NCBI GenBank assembly: GCA_041677345.1
Contig: JBAYQE010000114.1
Coordinates: 1 to 8,016 of the forward strand
DNA length: 8,016 nt
Reading direction: 5' to 3'
DNA from: JALOAT01 sp041677345
GTDB lineage: Bacteria; Pseudomonadota; Gammaproteobacteria; Thiohalomonadales; Thiohalomonadaceae
The position numbers and the translations under genes are program-made. The notes under the pieces are model-generated. The model ran no database searches. It saw only the letters and a program-made list of their open reading frames with translations, and was not told where the DNA came from. The stretch's first letter is position 1, and each line of letters starts with the position of its first letter. This document shows positions 1 through 7,048 of the stretch, one piece after another.

Positions 1-1804
1 ACCCTCCGCCGATTCCATCGTGCACGTGCTGGCCTTCACCCACGCCGTGGCGCGCGATTATTTCATCGCCAACTACGGCTCCGTGGTGCGCGTGGAAAGC
101 GCCGAGGAACTGCGCCACACCGCGCGCGGCATCACGGCCGACGGCATGGGCTCCGGCGGCTATTCCATGTTCCGCTGCGACCTGCCGGACGGCGAACTGG
201 TATTCGGCGCCGCCGCCCGCGAGCGCGCCCTGGCCGCCAAGCGTGCGGAACTGACGCAACTGGCCGCGGAATGGCAAAGCGCCCACGGGCGCCTGGAAGA
301 GGCCGCGCAACTGCTGGCCGCGGTGGACGGCCTGGAGCCGAGCACGTATGCGGACACCCTGGCCGGGATGCTGGCGGCGCAGCGCGAACTGGGGCGGCTG
401 GAAAGCCTATTGGCCCAGCTCGATCTGGGCGAACACCGGGCGCTGGAAGAGAAACTGGACAAGCTGCGCCAGGAAGAGCGCCAGTGGCGCGAGCGCCAGG
501 AACAACTGCTCAAGGCCAGCGGCAAGTTCGAGGAACAACTGCGCGAGGCCGACAAGGCCGTCACCGCCCTGGCCGATGCCCAGGAAGAGACCCAGACCAA
601 GGTGGAGCAATGCGAGGCCAACCTGCGCGCCATCACCGCCGACTGGCCCGACTTCGACCTGGACGCGCGCCTCGACCACCTGGACGCCGAGGCGAAGGAC
701 CTGGACGAAAAGCGCGCACGCAACGAACGGGCCGAGATCGAGCACAAGCTGCGTGCCGCCGAACGTCACATGGACGGCGTCATCCAGGAGCACAACCAGC
801 ACTGCCGCCCGGGCGACGCCATCGTCTACACCGGTTTCGACGGCGAGTACGATGCCGAGCTGTTCGGCAAGGTCTGCGCCGTGCGCGGCGAGCTGGACCG
901 GGTGTACAACCTGCTGAAGAACAACATCCTGGTGGAGAAGCACGACAATCTTGCGCAGCTCAAGGCCAGCTTCAATAACGCCTTCGTGACCCATTTGTGC
1001 CACGCCATCTACCAGGCCATCAAGGACGGCGAGCGCCAGGTCGACCTGCTCAATCGCGAGCTGCAACACCACCGCTTCGGCGCCGACCGCGAGACCTTCC
1101 GCTTCGCCAGCGAATGGATCCCCGAATACCGCGACTACTGGCGCTTCTTCGAGGAAGTGGTGAAGAACCCCGCCCTGGGCGACGAGGTCACGCTGTTCGA
1201 ACTGGAGCTGAGCGGCAAGTCGAAGAAGGTGCGTGACGAGATCATGGCCATGCTGCTCGACGAGGACGAGCACAAGGCCCTGCGCGAGCTGGAACGCATC
1301 GCCGATTACCGCCACTATCGGCGCTACGAGATCTTCAAGGAAGTGGAAGGCAAGGCGCCCATTCCGCTGTCCGAGTACGGCACCGGCTCCGGCGGCCAGT
1401 TGGAGACGCCCGCCTACATCATCCGCTCCGCGGCCATCACCTCGGCCTTCCGCTTCGCCGAGGGGCAGAACCACCTGCGCATGGTGCTGGTGGACGAGGC
1501 CTTCTCCAAGATGGACGAGACCCGCTCGCGCGAGGTGATTGCGTATCTTACCGATTCGCTCGGCCTGCAACTGGTGTTCATCATGCCCACCAGCAAGTGC
1601 GGCCCGTTCATGGACCTCATCAGCCACGAATTCGTGTTCGCCAAGGTGCCGAGCGCCCAGCCGCGCGGCCAGTTGCACACCCGCGTGCTGGTGGACCGCA
1701 AGTGCTTCGAGCAGGAGCGCGTGCAGGCGCTGTGGGCGAAACACCGCCGCGCGGTGTATGACCAGGCGGAACTGGATTTCATGCAAGAGGTTCTGGCAGG
1801 CTGA
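1..1804 (+). CDS. jetC: Wadjet defence protein JetC, SMC/MukB-like ATPase (C-terminal part, 5' end outside window)
   Basis: The reading frame is open from base 2 to the TGA at 1802-1804, giving about 600 residues of what is normally a protein of roughly 1100, so the N-terminal Walker A head lies upstream. The GTG at 20 is only the first start-like codon inside the window. Numbering from base 2, residues 1 to about 70 look like the end of a hinge region. About 70-260 are rich in charged heptad-like sequence (coiled coil). The C-terminal head follows, with an ABC signature GSGGQ near residues 462-466 (bases 1376-1402), a Walker B ending in acidic D498-E499 (1493-1498), a D-loop SKMD, and a possible switch region FIMPTSK. 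In Wadjet, JetC forms with JetA and JetB an SMC-type complex that extrudes plasmid DNA loops using ATP. The jetD gene 26 nt downstream supports this over a generic SbcC/RecN ATPase. ATPase identity is very secure and the Wadjet assignment is strong. Confidence 0.9.
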   Translation, partial: PSADSIVHVLAFTHAVARDYFIANYGSVVRVESAEELRHTARGITADGMGSGGYSMFRCDLPDGELVFGAAARERALAAKRAELTQLAAEWQSAHGRLEEAAQLLAAVDGLEPSTYADTLAGMLAAQRELGRLESLLAQLDLGEHRALEEKLDKLRQEERQWRERQEQLLKASGKFEEQLREADKAVTALADAQEETQTKVEQCEANLRAITADWPDFDLDARLDHLDAEAKDLDEKRARNERAEIEHKLRAAERHMDGVIQEHNQHCRPGDAIVYTGFDGEYDAELFGKVCAVRGELDRVYNLLKNNILVEKHDNLAQLKASFNNAFVTHLCHAIYQAIKDGERQVDLLNRELQHHRFGADRETFRFASEWIPEYRDYWRFFEEVVKNPALGDEVTLFELELSGKSKKVRDEIMAMLLDEDEHKALRELERIADYRHYRRYEIFKEVEGKAPIPLSEYGTGSGGQLETPAYIIRSAAITSAFRFAEGQNHLRMVLVDEAFSKMDETRSREVIAYLTDSLGLQLVFIMPTSKCGPFMDLISHEFVFAKVPSAQPRGQLHTRVLVDRKCFEQERVQALWAKHRRAVYDQAELDFMQEVLAG

Positions 1805-1822
1805 TCGCCTCCGTTTGATGAC

Positions 1823-1828
1823 GGGAGG
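1823..1828 (+). promoter_or_regulatory. Ribosome binding site of jetD (close-spaced)
   Basis: GGGAGG matches the Shine-Dalgarno core but lies only 2 nt before the ATG at 1831. That is shorter than usual, so in-frame GTG 1846 or ATG 1858 are possible true starts (products 5 or 9 residues shorter). Two in-frame TGA codons at 1816 and 1819 exclude any earlier start. Confidence 0.45.
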
Positions 1829-1830
1829 CA

Positions 1831-3045
1831 ATGGGCAGGGACGCCGTGAGAGACCCGATGAAACAGCAAAGACCCCAATGGCTGGACGGCGAGCCCGAAG
1901 TGCTCGCCTGGCTCCACGCCGTACTGGATCGCCTGGAACGGCAGCCGGGCGAGACACGCAAGGAACCCCTGCGCTTCACGGTGGACGCGAGGTCCTTTCC
2001 CAGCCTGTTTCATTTCGGGCCCGAAGCCGACGAACGCTGGGCGCTCATGGCCGGGCTTGGCGAGCATGGACTGCCCCTCAAGATCACCCTCAAACGCCAC
2101 CGTGACGAGCGTGATCCGGACTACGTGGGTGCCCGCCTGGCCGTGGATCCGTCCAGCGAGAACCTGTTGCGCGAATGGCTGCTGCGCCCGCGCATCACCC
2201 CCGAGGCGCAAGCCTGGCGCCAGGCCGTGGATGCGGCCCGTGCGGACTGGCCGGAGGCCGCGCGCGCCAAGCTGCGCGAGCGCCTGTTGGATATCGAAGG
2301 GCGCACGCCCGAGCAGGTGGTCGCCGCGTTCGTGCGCCTGGGTAACCTGCAAGGGCGCGGGCTCACGCTCAGGCAACTGAGCGCCGCCGCCTTTTTTGGT
2401 GATTCGAAGTTCCTGGAACGGCGCTGCGCCGCCCTGGTGGAAGAACTCTATCCGGCCCTCAACCCTGCGCCGCGCCCGCTGGTGGTGGACGTGCACCTGC
2501 CGCGGGAAATCCAGGGTGTGTTGTTCATCGAAAACCAGGACACCTACGTGCGCGCCGTGGCGGGCGACATGCCCACGGAAGGCCTCGCACTGGTGTTTGC
2601 CTCGGGCTTCAAGGCCGGCGCGGTGCGCATCCGCACGCCGGGCTGCGCCGTGCTGCACTATGCCGGCAATGTGGAAGCCAAAACCCGCTTCGAACCCTGG
2701 TGGTTCGACTTCCAGACCGTGGCCTGGCCGGTCCATTTCTGGGGCGACCTGGACTTCGAAGGCATGGGCATCCTGAAACAGTTACGGCGCGTGTTCGGTG
2801 CGGAGGCCTGGCAGCCCGGCTATCTCCCACTGCTGCACTGGCTGCGCGCCGGTCGTGGCCACAGGCCGGAGGCCGCAGACAAGGTGCTGCAGAAGGACCC
2901 GGAAAACACCGGTTGCCGCTATGCCGATCAGGTGCTGCTGCCCGCCCTGCGTCAGTGGCAAACCTGCGTTGATCAGGAGGTGTTCGCGACGGCCACGGGC
3001 GCCGGTGCACCCGTGCCAGCGCGTACTCCATCACAGCCTCGGTGA
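1831..3045 (+). CDS. jetD: Wadjet nuclease subunit JetD (DUF3322 + DUF2220/Toprim)
   Basis: This complete 404-residue protein has the usual length of JetD. The N-terminal half (about residues 10-190, with the WR/LP-rich pattern of DUF3322) precedes a C-terminal DUF2220 domain, which is a topoisomerase VI-A/Spo11-like Toprim fold. Visible metal-binding candidates are E234 in the motif FIENQDTY (bases 2530-2532) and D306, D308 and E310 in HFWGDLDFEG (2734-2763). The family's C-terminal DQE triplet is at 381-383. In characterised Wadjet systems JetD is the nuclease that cuts the circular DNA held by JetABC, protecting the cell against plasmids. It starts 26 nt after jetC and is almost certainly co-transcribed with it. 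All expected acidic residues are intact, so the enzyme looks active. The last ~20 residues are a low-complexity Ala/Pro tail. The start is uncertain among 1831, 1846 and 1858. Confidence 0.92.
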   Translation: MGRDAVRDPMKQQRPQWLDGEPEVLAWLHAVLDRLERQPGETRKEPLRFTVDARSFPSLFHFGPEADERWALMAGLGEHGLPLKITLKRHRDERDPDYVGARLAVDPSSENLLREWLLRPRITPEAQAWRQAVDAARADWPEAARAKLRERLLDIEGRTPEQVVAAFVRLGNLQGRGLTLRQLSAAAFFGDSKFLERRCAALVEELYPALNPAPRPLVVDVHLPREIQGVLFIENQDTYVRAVAGDMPTEGLALVFASGFKAGAVRIRTPGCAVLHYAGNVEAKTRFEPWWFDFQTVAWPVHFWGDLDFEGMGILKQLRRVFGAEAWQPGYLPLLHWLRAGRGHRPEAADKVLQKDPENTGCRYADQVLLPALRQWQTCVDQEVFATATGAGAPVPARTPSQPR

Positions 3046-3074
3046 GCGGATACGCCGAGGCGCAAAGCCCGGTG

Positions 3075-3080
3075 TATAGT
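3075..3080 (+). promoter_or_regulatory. Possible -10 element for the lemA operon
   Basis: TATAGT lies 30 nt after the jetD stop and about 120 nt before the lemA start, in the longest gene-free stretch of the window (3046-3198). No good TTGACA-like -35 is seen 16-18 nt upstream, so the call rests on the -10 match and on position. It would give the LemA-GIDE-protease genes transcription separate from Wadjet. Apart from this element, a short hairpin and the lemA RBS, nothing else was recognised in the gap. Confidence 0.25.
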
Positions 3081-3184
3081 GGCGCGGCTGCCGCAATGCA
3101 GGTACATGCCTGCGCCGGCATCGGCCGCGAAGCAGCGGGGCAACAGCAACAACAATATCCGCGCCAGCAGTGACGGAAGCCATC

Positions 3185-3189
3185 GAGGG
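3185..3189 (+). promoter_or_regulatory. Ribosome binding site that sets the lemA start
   Basis: GAGGG is placed 9 nt before GTG 3199. It decides the start: the open frame reaches back to GTG 3079, but the extra 40 residues are polar and Asn/Arg-rich, have no LemA similarity that I recognise, and would displace the N-terminal membrane segment. Confidence 0.6.
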
Positions 3190-3198
3190 AAGTTCATC

Positions 3199-3771
3199 GT
3201 GTCCATCGCCGCCATCGTCTTTTTGTCGGTCCTGCTCATCGCCGTCATCTACGTGGTGACCATCTACAACGCCCTGGTGCGGCTCAAGCACAACGTCTCC
3301 AAAGCCTGGGCCAACATCGACGTGTTGCTGAAACAGCGCCATGACGAACTGCCCAAGCTCGTCGAGGTGTGCAAGCAGTACATGAAATACGAGCAGGACA
3401 CCCTGGAGAAGGTCATGAAGGCGCGCTCGGCCGTGGCGACCGCCCGCGAGCGCGGCGACGTGGGCGCCCTGGGCCCGGCCGAGACCCAGTTGCGCCTCGG
3501 ACTCGGCAGCCTGTTCGCCCTGGCCGAGGCTTATCCTGACCTGAAGGCCAACGACAACTTCCAGCACCTGCAATCGCGCATCAGCGGCCTGGAGAACGCC
3601 ATTGCCGATCGACGCGAGTTCTACAACGACAGCGTGAACCTCAACAACGTGCGCATCGAGCAGTTTCCCGACGTAATCGTCGCGCGCCTGTTCAACTTCG
3701 GCCCAAGGCCGTTGCTGGAATTCGAGGAAGAGGAAAAGAAGGACGTGGATCTGGCGACCCTGTTCCGCTGA
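3199..3771 (+). CDS. LemA family membrane protein
   Basis: The 190-residue product, counted from GTG 3199, fits the usual LemA length. Residues 2-22 form one hydrophobic N-terminal membrane helix. The family hallmark follows: YNALVRLKHNVSKAW at 23-37, then NIDVLLKQRHDELPKLVE, and further on the LemA pattern AEAYPDLKANDNFQHLQ. The remainder is helical, matching the known four-helix antiparallel bundle. The C terminus carries the typical FPDVIVARLFNFGPRPLLEF block before an acidic tail. LemA proteins are widespread but their biochemical role is unsettled; they are anchored in the inner membrane. The gene is 4 nt upstream of a GIDE-domain gene, a pairing common for LemA, so a joint function is inferred. 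The family call is secure; the function is unknown. Confidence 0.93.
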   Translation: MSIAAIVFLSVLLIAVIYVVTIYNALVRLKHNVSKAWANIDVLLKQRHDELPKLVEVCKQYMKYEQDTLEKVMKARSAVATARERGDVGALGPAETQLRLGLGSLFALAEAYPDLKANDNFQHLQSRISGLENAIADRREFYNDSVNLNNVRIEQFPDVIVARLFNFGPRPLLEFEEEEKKDVDLATLFR

Positions 3772-3775
3772 GGCC

Positions 3776-4714
3776 ATGGACCGCGCCGCCGCGGAAGTCC
3801 TGGCGCTGGATCCGTCCGAGTTCTGGTTCATCGCCGTCCTGATCGCCGCTGCGGCGGCGGGTGCGCTGTTTTTCGGTTTCCGCGCACTGCACCGCGCACG
3901 CGTCATTGCCGACATTCCCACCTCGCGCATACGCTCGGCGGCACAAGGCTATGTGGAACTGGTGGGCGAGGCGGCGCTGCTGCCCGGGGAGCCCATCGTA
4001 TCCCTGCTCACGGGGACTGTCTGCACCTGGTTTCACTGCCGCGTGGAGGAGCGCGTGACCACGCGCGACAGCCGCGGCAATACCCAGACCCGCTGGCGCA
4101 CCGTTCGCGACGAGCGCAGCGGCGCGTTGTTCCTGCTGCGTGACGATACCGGCGAATGCGTCATCGACCCCGACGGTGCCCACGTACTGCCTTCGGTGTC
4201 CCACGTATGGTTCGGCGGATCCTCGCTCTGGCACGGCGCGCCAGCCCGGCGCACGCTGTTTTCCTCGGGCCGATACCGCTTCACCGAAAACCGCATCGAG
4301 GTGGGCGATCCGCTCTATGCCATCGGCGAGTTCCGCACCACCGGCGGCGCCTACGAAAGCGGCGGCCATCCGGGTGACGAGGTGCGCGCAGTGCTCGCAG
4401 AATGGAAGCGCGATCAGCCGGCCCTGCTGGCGCGCTTCGATACCAACCGCGACGGCCGCATCGACCTGGAGGAATGGGAAGCGGCGCGGCGCGCCGCCGA
4501 GCGTCACGTGGTGAAGGCCCGCGCCGCACGTGCGGCGGAGCCCGGCGTGCATCTGATGGCGCGTCCGTCCCACGGCCAGCCGTATCTGCTTTCGGCCGTT
4601 CCCGAGGAAGAACTGGTGAGGCGCCTGCGATGGCAGGGAGCCGGTACGCTGGCGGCATTCGTTGCATGCATCACCGCTGCAGCATGGATGCTCTCGGTGC
4701 GATTGGGGACTTGA
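3776..4714 (+). CDS. GIDE-domain two-TM membrane protein with EF-hand (no RING)
   Basis: The 312-residue protein has a membrane helix at about 16-38 and another at about 287-309. Between them, about 50-275 match the GIDE domain (also called the E3 ubiquitin ligase/MUL1 middle domain): RSAAQGYVELVGEA, a C83/C88 pair, YRFTENRIEVGDPLYAIGEF at 167-186, and QPYLLSA near 268-274. A canonical EF-hand loop sits at 222-233 (D222-x-N224-x-D226-G-x-I229-D230-x-x-E233), suggesting Ca2+ binding. Eukaryotic MUL1/GIDE carries a C-terminal RING; none is present here, so ubiquitin ligase activity should not be inferred from the family name. Arg-rich flanks (RALHRAR after TM1, RRLR before TM2) place the central domain in the cytoplasm by the positive-inside rule, though this is only a prediction. 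The gene starts 4 nt after lemA stops, with GAGG overlapping the stop region, so translation is probably coupled. Confidence 0.85.
   Translation: MDRAAAEVLALDPSEFWFIAVLIAAAAAGALFFGFRALHRARVIADIPTSRIRSAAQGYVELVGEAALLPGEPIVSLLTGTVCTWFHCRVEERVTTRDSRGNTQTRWRTVRDERSGALFLLRDDTGECVIDPDGAHVLPSVSHVWFGGSSLWHGAPARRTLFSSGRYRFTENRIEVGDPLYAIGEFRTTGGAYESGGHPGDEVRAVLAEWKRDQPALLARFDTNRDGRIDLEEWEAARRAAERHVVKARAARAAEPGVHLMARPSHGQPYLLSAVPEEELVRRLRWQGAGTLAAFVACITAAAWMLSVRLGT
4705..4709 (+). promoter_or_regulatory. Ribosome binding site of the S8 protease gene
   Basis: GGGGA is spaced 8 nt before ATG 4718 and lies inside the end of the GIDE-protein gene. It supports this start, which also begins directly with a good signal peptide. 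Confidence 0.5.
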
Positions 4715-4717
4715 ACC

Positions 4718-7015
4718 ATGTCCGGGATCTTGCGCGCCTTAACCATCACCATACTCGGCATGGCGCTGTTCGCCACCGATGATGCACGCGCGGGTCAGGC
4801 CAATGAATACAACCCGGGTGAACTGATCGTACGTTTCAAGCCCGGCGCCCGTCCGCAGCAAATGTCCGGCGCACGACTTGCAGGCGTCGTGGCGAATCCC
4901 GGCAAAAAGGTGTTCACCCACCTCGACATGGAACACTGGACGCTTCCGGAAGGCGCAGACCTGGAAGAGACCATGCGGGCGCTGCGCAACTCGAGTGCGG
5001 TCGAGTTCGTGGAGCCCAATTACAGACGTCACTTGCGCGTGATCGACGACGCCTGTGAGTCCCAGTGGGCGCTGGACGATGTGAAGCTCACGAGCGTATC
5101 GCCCAAGCCGATCCCAGATGCGTCGGTGAAGGTCGGCGTCATCGATACCGGTGTGGACCCTGCGTTGGAAGCCAATCTGATCGCAGGCTGGGATGTGATT
5201 GATGGGGATGCCGATACCAGCCCCAATCGCTTTGACCCCGTGGGGTGGCATGGCACGGCTGTGGCCAGTGTCATCGGCGCTACCGCTGCCGAAGTCAGCG
5301 GCATAGCCCCGGGTGTGCAGATCGTGCCCATACGCACCGATTTCGACGTGGCTTCGTTGCTTGAGGCCTATGACGTGGCCATCGCGAAGGACGTGCGAGT
5401 CATCAACGCCAGCTGGGGCGGCCCCCAGTTCTCCATTGCCGAGCAGAAGGGCATCGATCTGCTGGAAGAGCACGGCATCCTCGTCGTGGCCGCCGCGGGC
5501 AATTATGAGGTGAACAACGACCTGATCCCCGATTACCCTTCGGGGCTGCCCAATGCCAACATCATCGCCGTGGCAGCGAGCGATCGATCCGGCAGCCTGA
5601 CCTACTGGAGCCAGTACGGCGCGCGCGATGTCGACCTGGCTGCACCCGGTGAGGACATCAAGGTCATCGTACCCGTAAGCAAGCAGGCGAACAGGCTCGA
5701 CTGTTTCTCTGGCACGTCCTTCTCGGCGCCCCACGTGGCGGGACTCGCGGCGTTGTTGATGAGCGAGTATCCGGATGACGGGCTCCCTGAAACCAGGACC
5801 CAAATAATCGCAGAGGTGAAGGCGCGCATTCTCACCAGTGCACAGCCGCTGGCGTCGGGCGGTGGCCTGCTTGCCGCGGATGGGCGCATGGATGCGCAGG
5901 CGGCACTGGCGATGTCACAACAGCCGGCCATCGTCTACGCGGGACACGAATTCTCGGATGCCGAGGGTAACGGCAACGGGTTGCCCGAACCGGGCGAAAC
6001 CCTCACGCTTGCCGTGACGCTCGAAAACCTGTGGGTGGAGGCACATAACGTTTCCGTCACTCTGACGAGCGACGATCCCTCCTTGGAAGTGCCAGGTGAG
6101 GAGGTTGTCATCGGAGACTTTCCGGTTGGTGCAAAGGCCGCGAGATTTGCCGTGAGGCTCGCGCCCGATGCCGCAGGCCACCACCGCATACCCCTGCACG
6201 TCACCGTCTACGCGGACGAACTCGGGCAGCCCCTGGTGCGACGCTTCGACACGGAGTGGGGCGTGCTTAACGAAGGCACACCGGCCACTGCCATCATCCA
6301 GACCCATGACCAGGACGACATGCACCTATGGGAATTCCATGTGGCGCCGGGCACCGGACGCATCCGGGTTTCGCTTGACAGCGGAGGCAGTGATCTAGAC
6401 TTGATGGTGCGCAAAGGCGGCGTTCCTCAATTCGACTGGTATTACTGCGAGCGGAAGTCCAGCTGGTGGTGCGCTGAAAAGGGGACTCGGGTGAGCAACG
6501 GCGATGCCAGCGAGGAGTCGGTCGTCATCGACACTCCGGAGCCGGGCGTGTATTACGCATCGGTGATCAACTTTGGTCAGACCCGCACCACCTATCGCAT
6601 CGGTGTGCATGCCGGCAGCAATGGAGGAGGCGGCGGTGCGGGCATTGGATTGGTGGTGCTTGCCGGGCTTGTTCTGTTGTTGCGTACGGGCAGACGTTTG
6701 CGGTCGCTTGGACTGATCACGCCGCTACTCGTTTCCGCTTGCGCGGGCGGTCAGCAGACTGTTGCACAGATGGACCCGACCGCAGGGCAGGAATTTCTCA
6801 TCACCTTTGCCGATCACATGGAACGCGAGGACGCGCTTGCGCAATTGCAAGGAGCGGGCGTGGAGATCCTCCGCGTGTACGAGCACCTTCCCATCTTCCA
6901 CATCCGCACACCCGCGGGCATGACGGCGGAACAGGCCCAGATCCATCTGCGCCAGCTTCCCGACGTCATCGCGGTCGAACCCAACCTTCGCCGGCATCCC
7001 TACATCGACCCTTGA
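4718..7015 (+). CDS. Secreted S8 subtilisin-like protease with C-terminal second I9-like domain
   Basis: The 765-residue protein has, in order: a signal peptide (1 to about 25, ending DARAG); an I9/fervidolysin-type prodomain (about 34-106); an S8 peptidase domain (about 137-395) with catalytic D143 in VGVIDTGVD, H178 in GWHGTAV, oxyanion N262 in AAAGN and S334 in SGTSFSAPHVAG; an Ig/CARDB-like beta domain (about 402-518); a PPC domain (about 523-632); a GlyGly-CTERM-like anchor (G-rich 636-640, hydrophobic 641-655, basic RTGRRLR 656-662); a lipobox-like LVSAC at 671-675; and a second I9-like domain (about 690-760). All catalytic residues are intact, so an active exported endopeptidase is expected. 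Cysteine pairs C113/C330 and C578/C585 could form disulfides. Everything after the basic cluster is unusual, because GlyGly-CTERM proteins normally end there. The region could be a fusion of the protease with a small inhibitor lipoprotein. The gene starts 3 nt after the GIDE gene, as its operon partner. Confidence 0.92.
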   Translation: MSGILRALTITILGMALFATDDARAGQANEYNPGELIVRFKPGARPQQMSGARLAGVVANPGKKVFTHLDMEHWTLPEGADLEETMRALRNSSAVEFVEPNYRRHLRVIDDACESQWALDDVKLTSVSPKPIPDASVKVGVIDTGVDPALEANLIAGWDVIDGDADTSPNRFDPVGWHGTAVASVIGATAAEVSGIAPGVQIVPIRTDFDVASLLEAYDVAIAKDVRVINASWGGPQFSIAEQKGIDLLEEHGILVVAAAGNYEVNNDLIPDYPSGLPNANIIAVAASDRSGSLTYWSQYGARDVDLAAPGEDIKVIVPVSKQANRLDCFSGTSFSAPHVAGLAALLMSEYPDDGLPETRTQIIAEVKARILTSAQPLASGGGLLAADGRMDAQAALAMSQQPAIVYAGHEFSDAEGNGNGLPEPGETLTLAVTLENLWVEAHNVSVTLTSDDPSLEVPGEEVVIGDFPVGAKAARFAVRLAPDAAGHHRIPLHVTVYADELGQPLVRRFDTEWGVLNEGTPATAIIQTHDQDDMHLWEFHVAPGTGRIRVSLDSGGSDLDLMVRKGGVPQFDWYYCERKSSWWCAEKGTRVSNGDASEESVVIDTPEPGVYYASVINFGQTRTTYRIGVHAGSNGGGGGAGIGLVVLAGLVLLLRTGRRLRSLGLITPLLVSACAGGQQTVAQMDPTAGQEFLITFADHMEREDALAQLQGAGVEILRVYEHLPIFHIRTPAGMTAEQAQIHLRQLPDVIAVEPNLRRHPYIDP

Positions 7016-7024
7016 TGCGTAGGA

Positions 7025-7039
7025 GCCCACACCGTGGGC
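7025..7039. terminator. Possible bidirectional terminator hairpin
   Basis: GCCCAC-ACC-GTGGGC is a perfect 6-bp inverted repeat with a 3-nt loop. It lies in the 33-bp gap between the convergent protease and membrane-protein genes. There is no T-tract on either strand, so an intrinsic terminator is only tentative; the position is the main support. Confidence 0.35.
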
Positions 7040-7048
7040 GATGACGGT

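Noticed and set aside
407..1957. 516-codon open frame on the minus strand
   Set aside because: It lies antisense to jetC, whose motifs are unmistakable. The translation is a Leu/Val/Ala-rich shadow typical of high-GC third-position bias, with no recognisable domain.
1414..2736. 440-codon open frame on the minus strand across the jetC-jetD junction
   Set aside because: It is antisense to two well-supported genes and has no recognisable domain.
3098..3113. GCAGG/CCTGC hairpin between jetD and lemA, considered as a terminator
   Set aside because: The stem is only 5 bp, with no following T-tract, and it lies downstream of the candidate -10 element; chance is likely.
3079..3198. 40-residue N-terminal extension of LemA from GTG 3079
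   Set aside because: It has no Shine-Dalgarno sequence, a polar composition, and would bury the N-terminal membrane helix; GTG 3199 has a well-placed GAGGG.
3031..3930. 299-codon open frame on the minus strand over lemA
   Set aside because: It is the antisense shadow of LemA coding sequence, whose family pattern is clear on the plus strand.
3692..4573. 293-codon open frame on the minus strand over the GIDE gene
   Set aside because: It is antisense to a gene with recognised GIDE and EF-hand motifs; the composition is low-complexity.
4739..5803. 354-codon open frame on the minus strand over the protease
   Set aside because: It is antisense to the S8 catalytic domain with intact triad; no domain recognised in the reverse frame.
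6698..7015. Separate lipoprotein gene starting at TTG 6698
   Set aside because: No convincing ribosome binding site precedes this rare start codon and the frame is continuous with the protease, so it is kept as an alternative within the fusion finding and not called as a gene.
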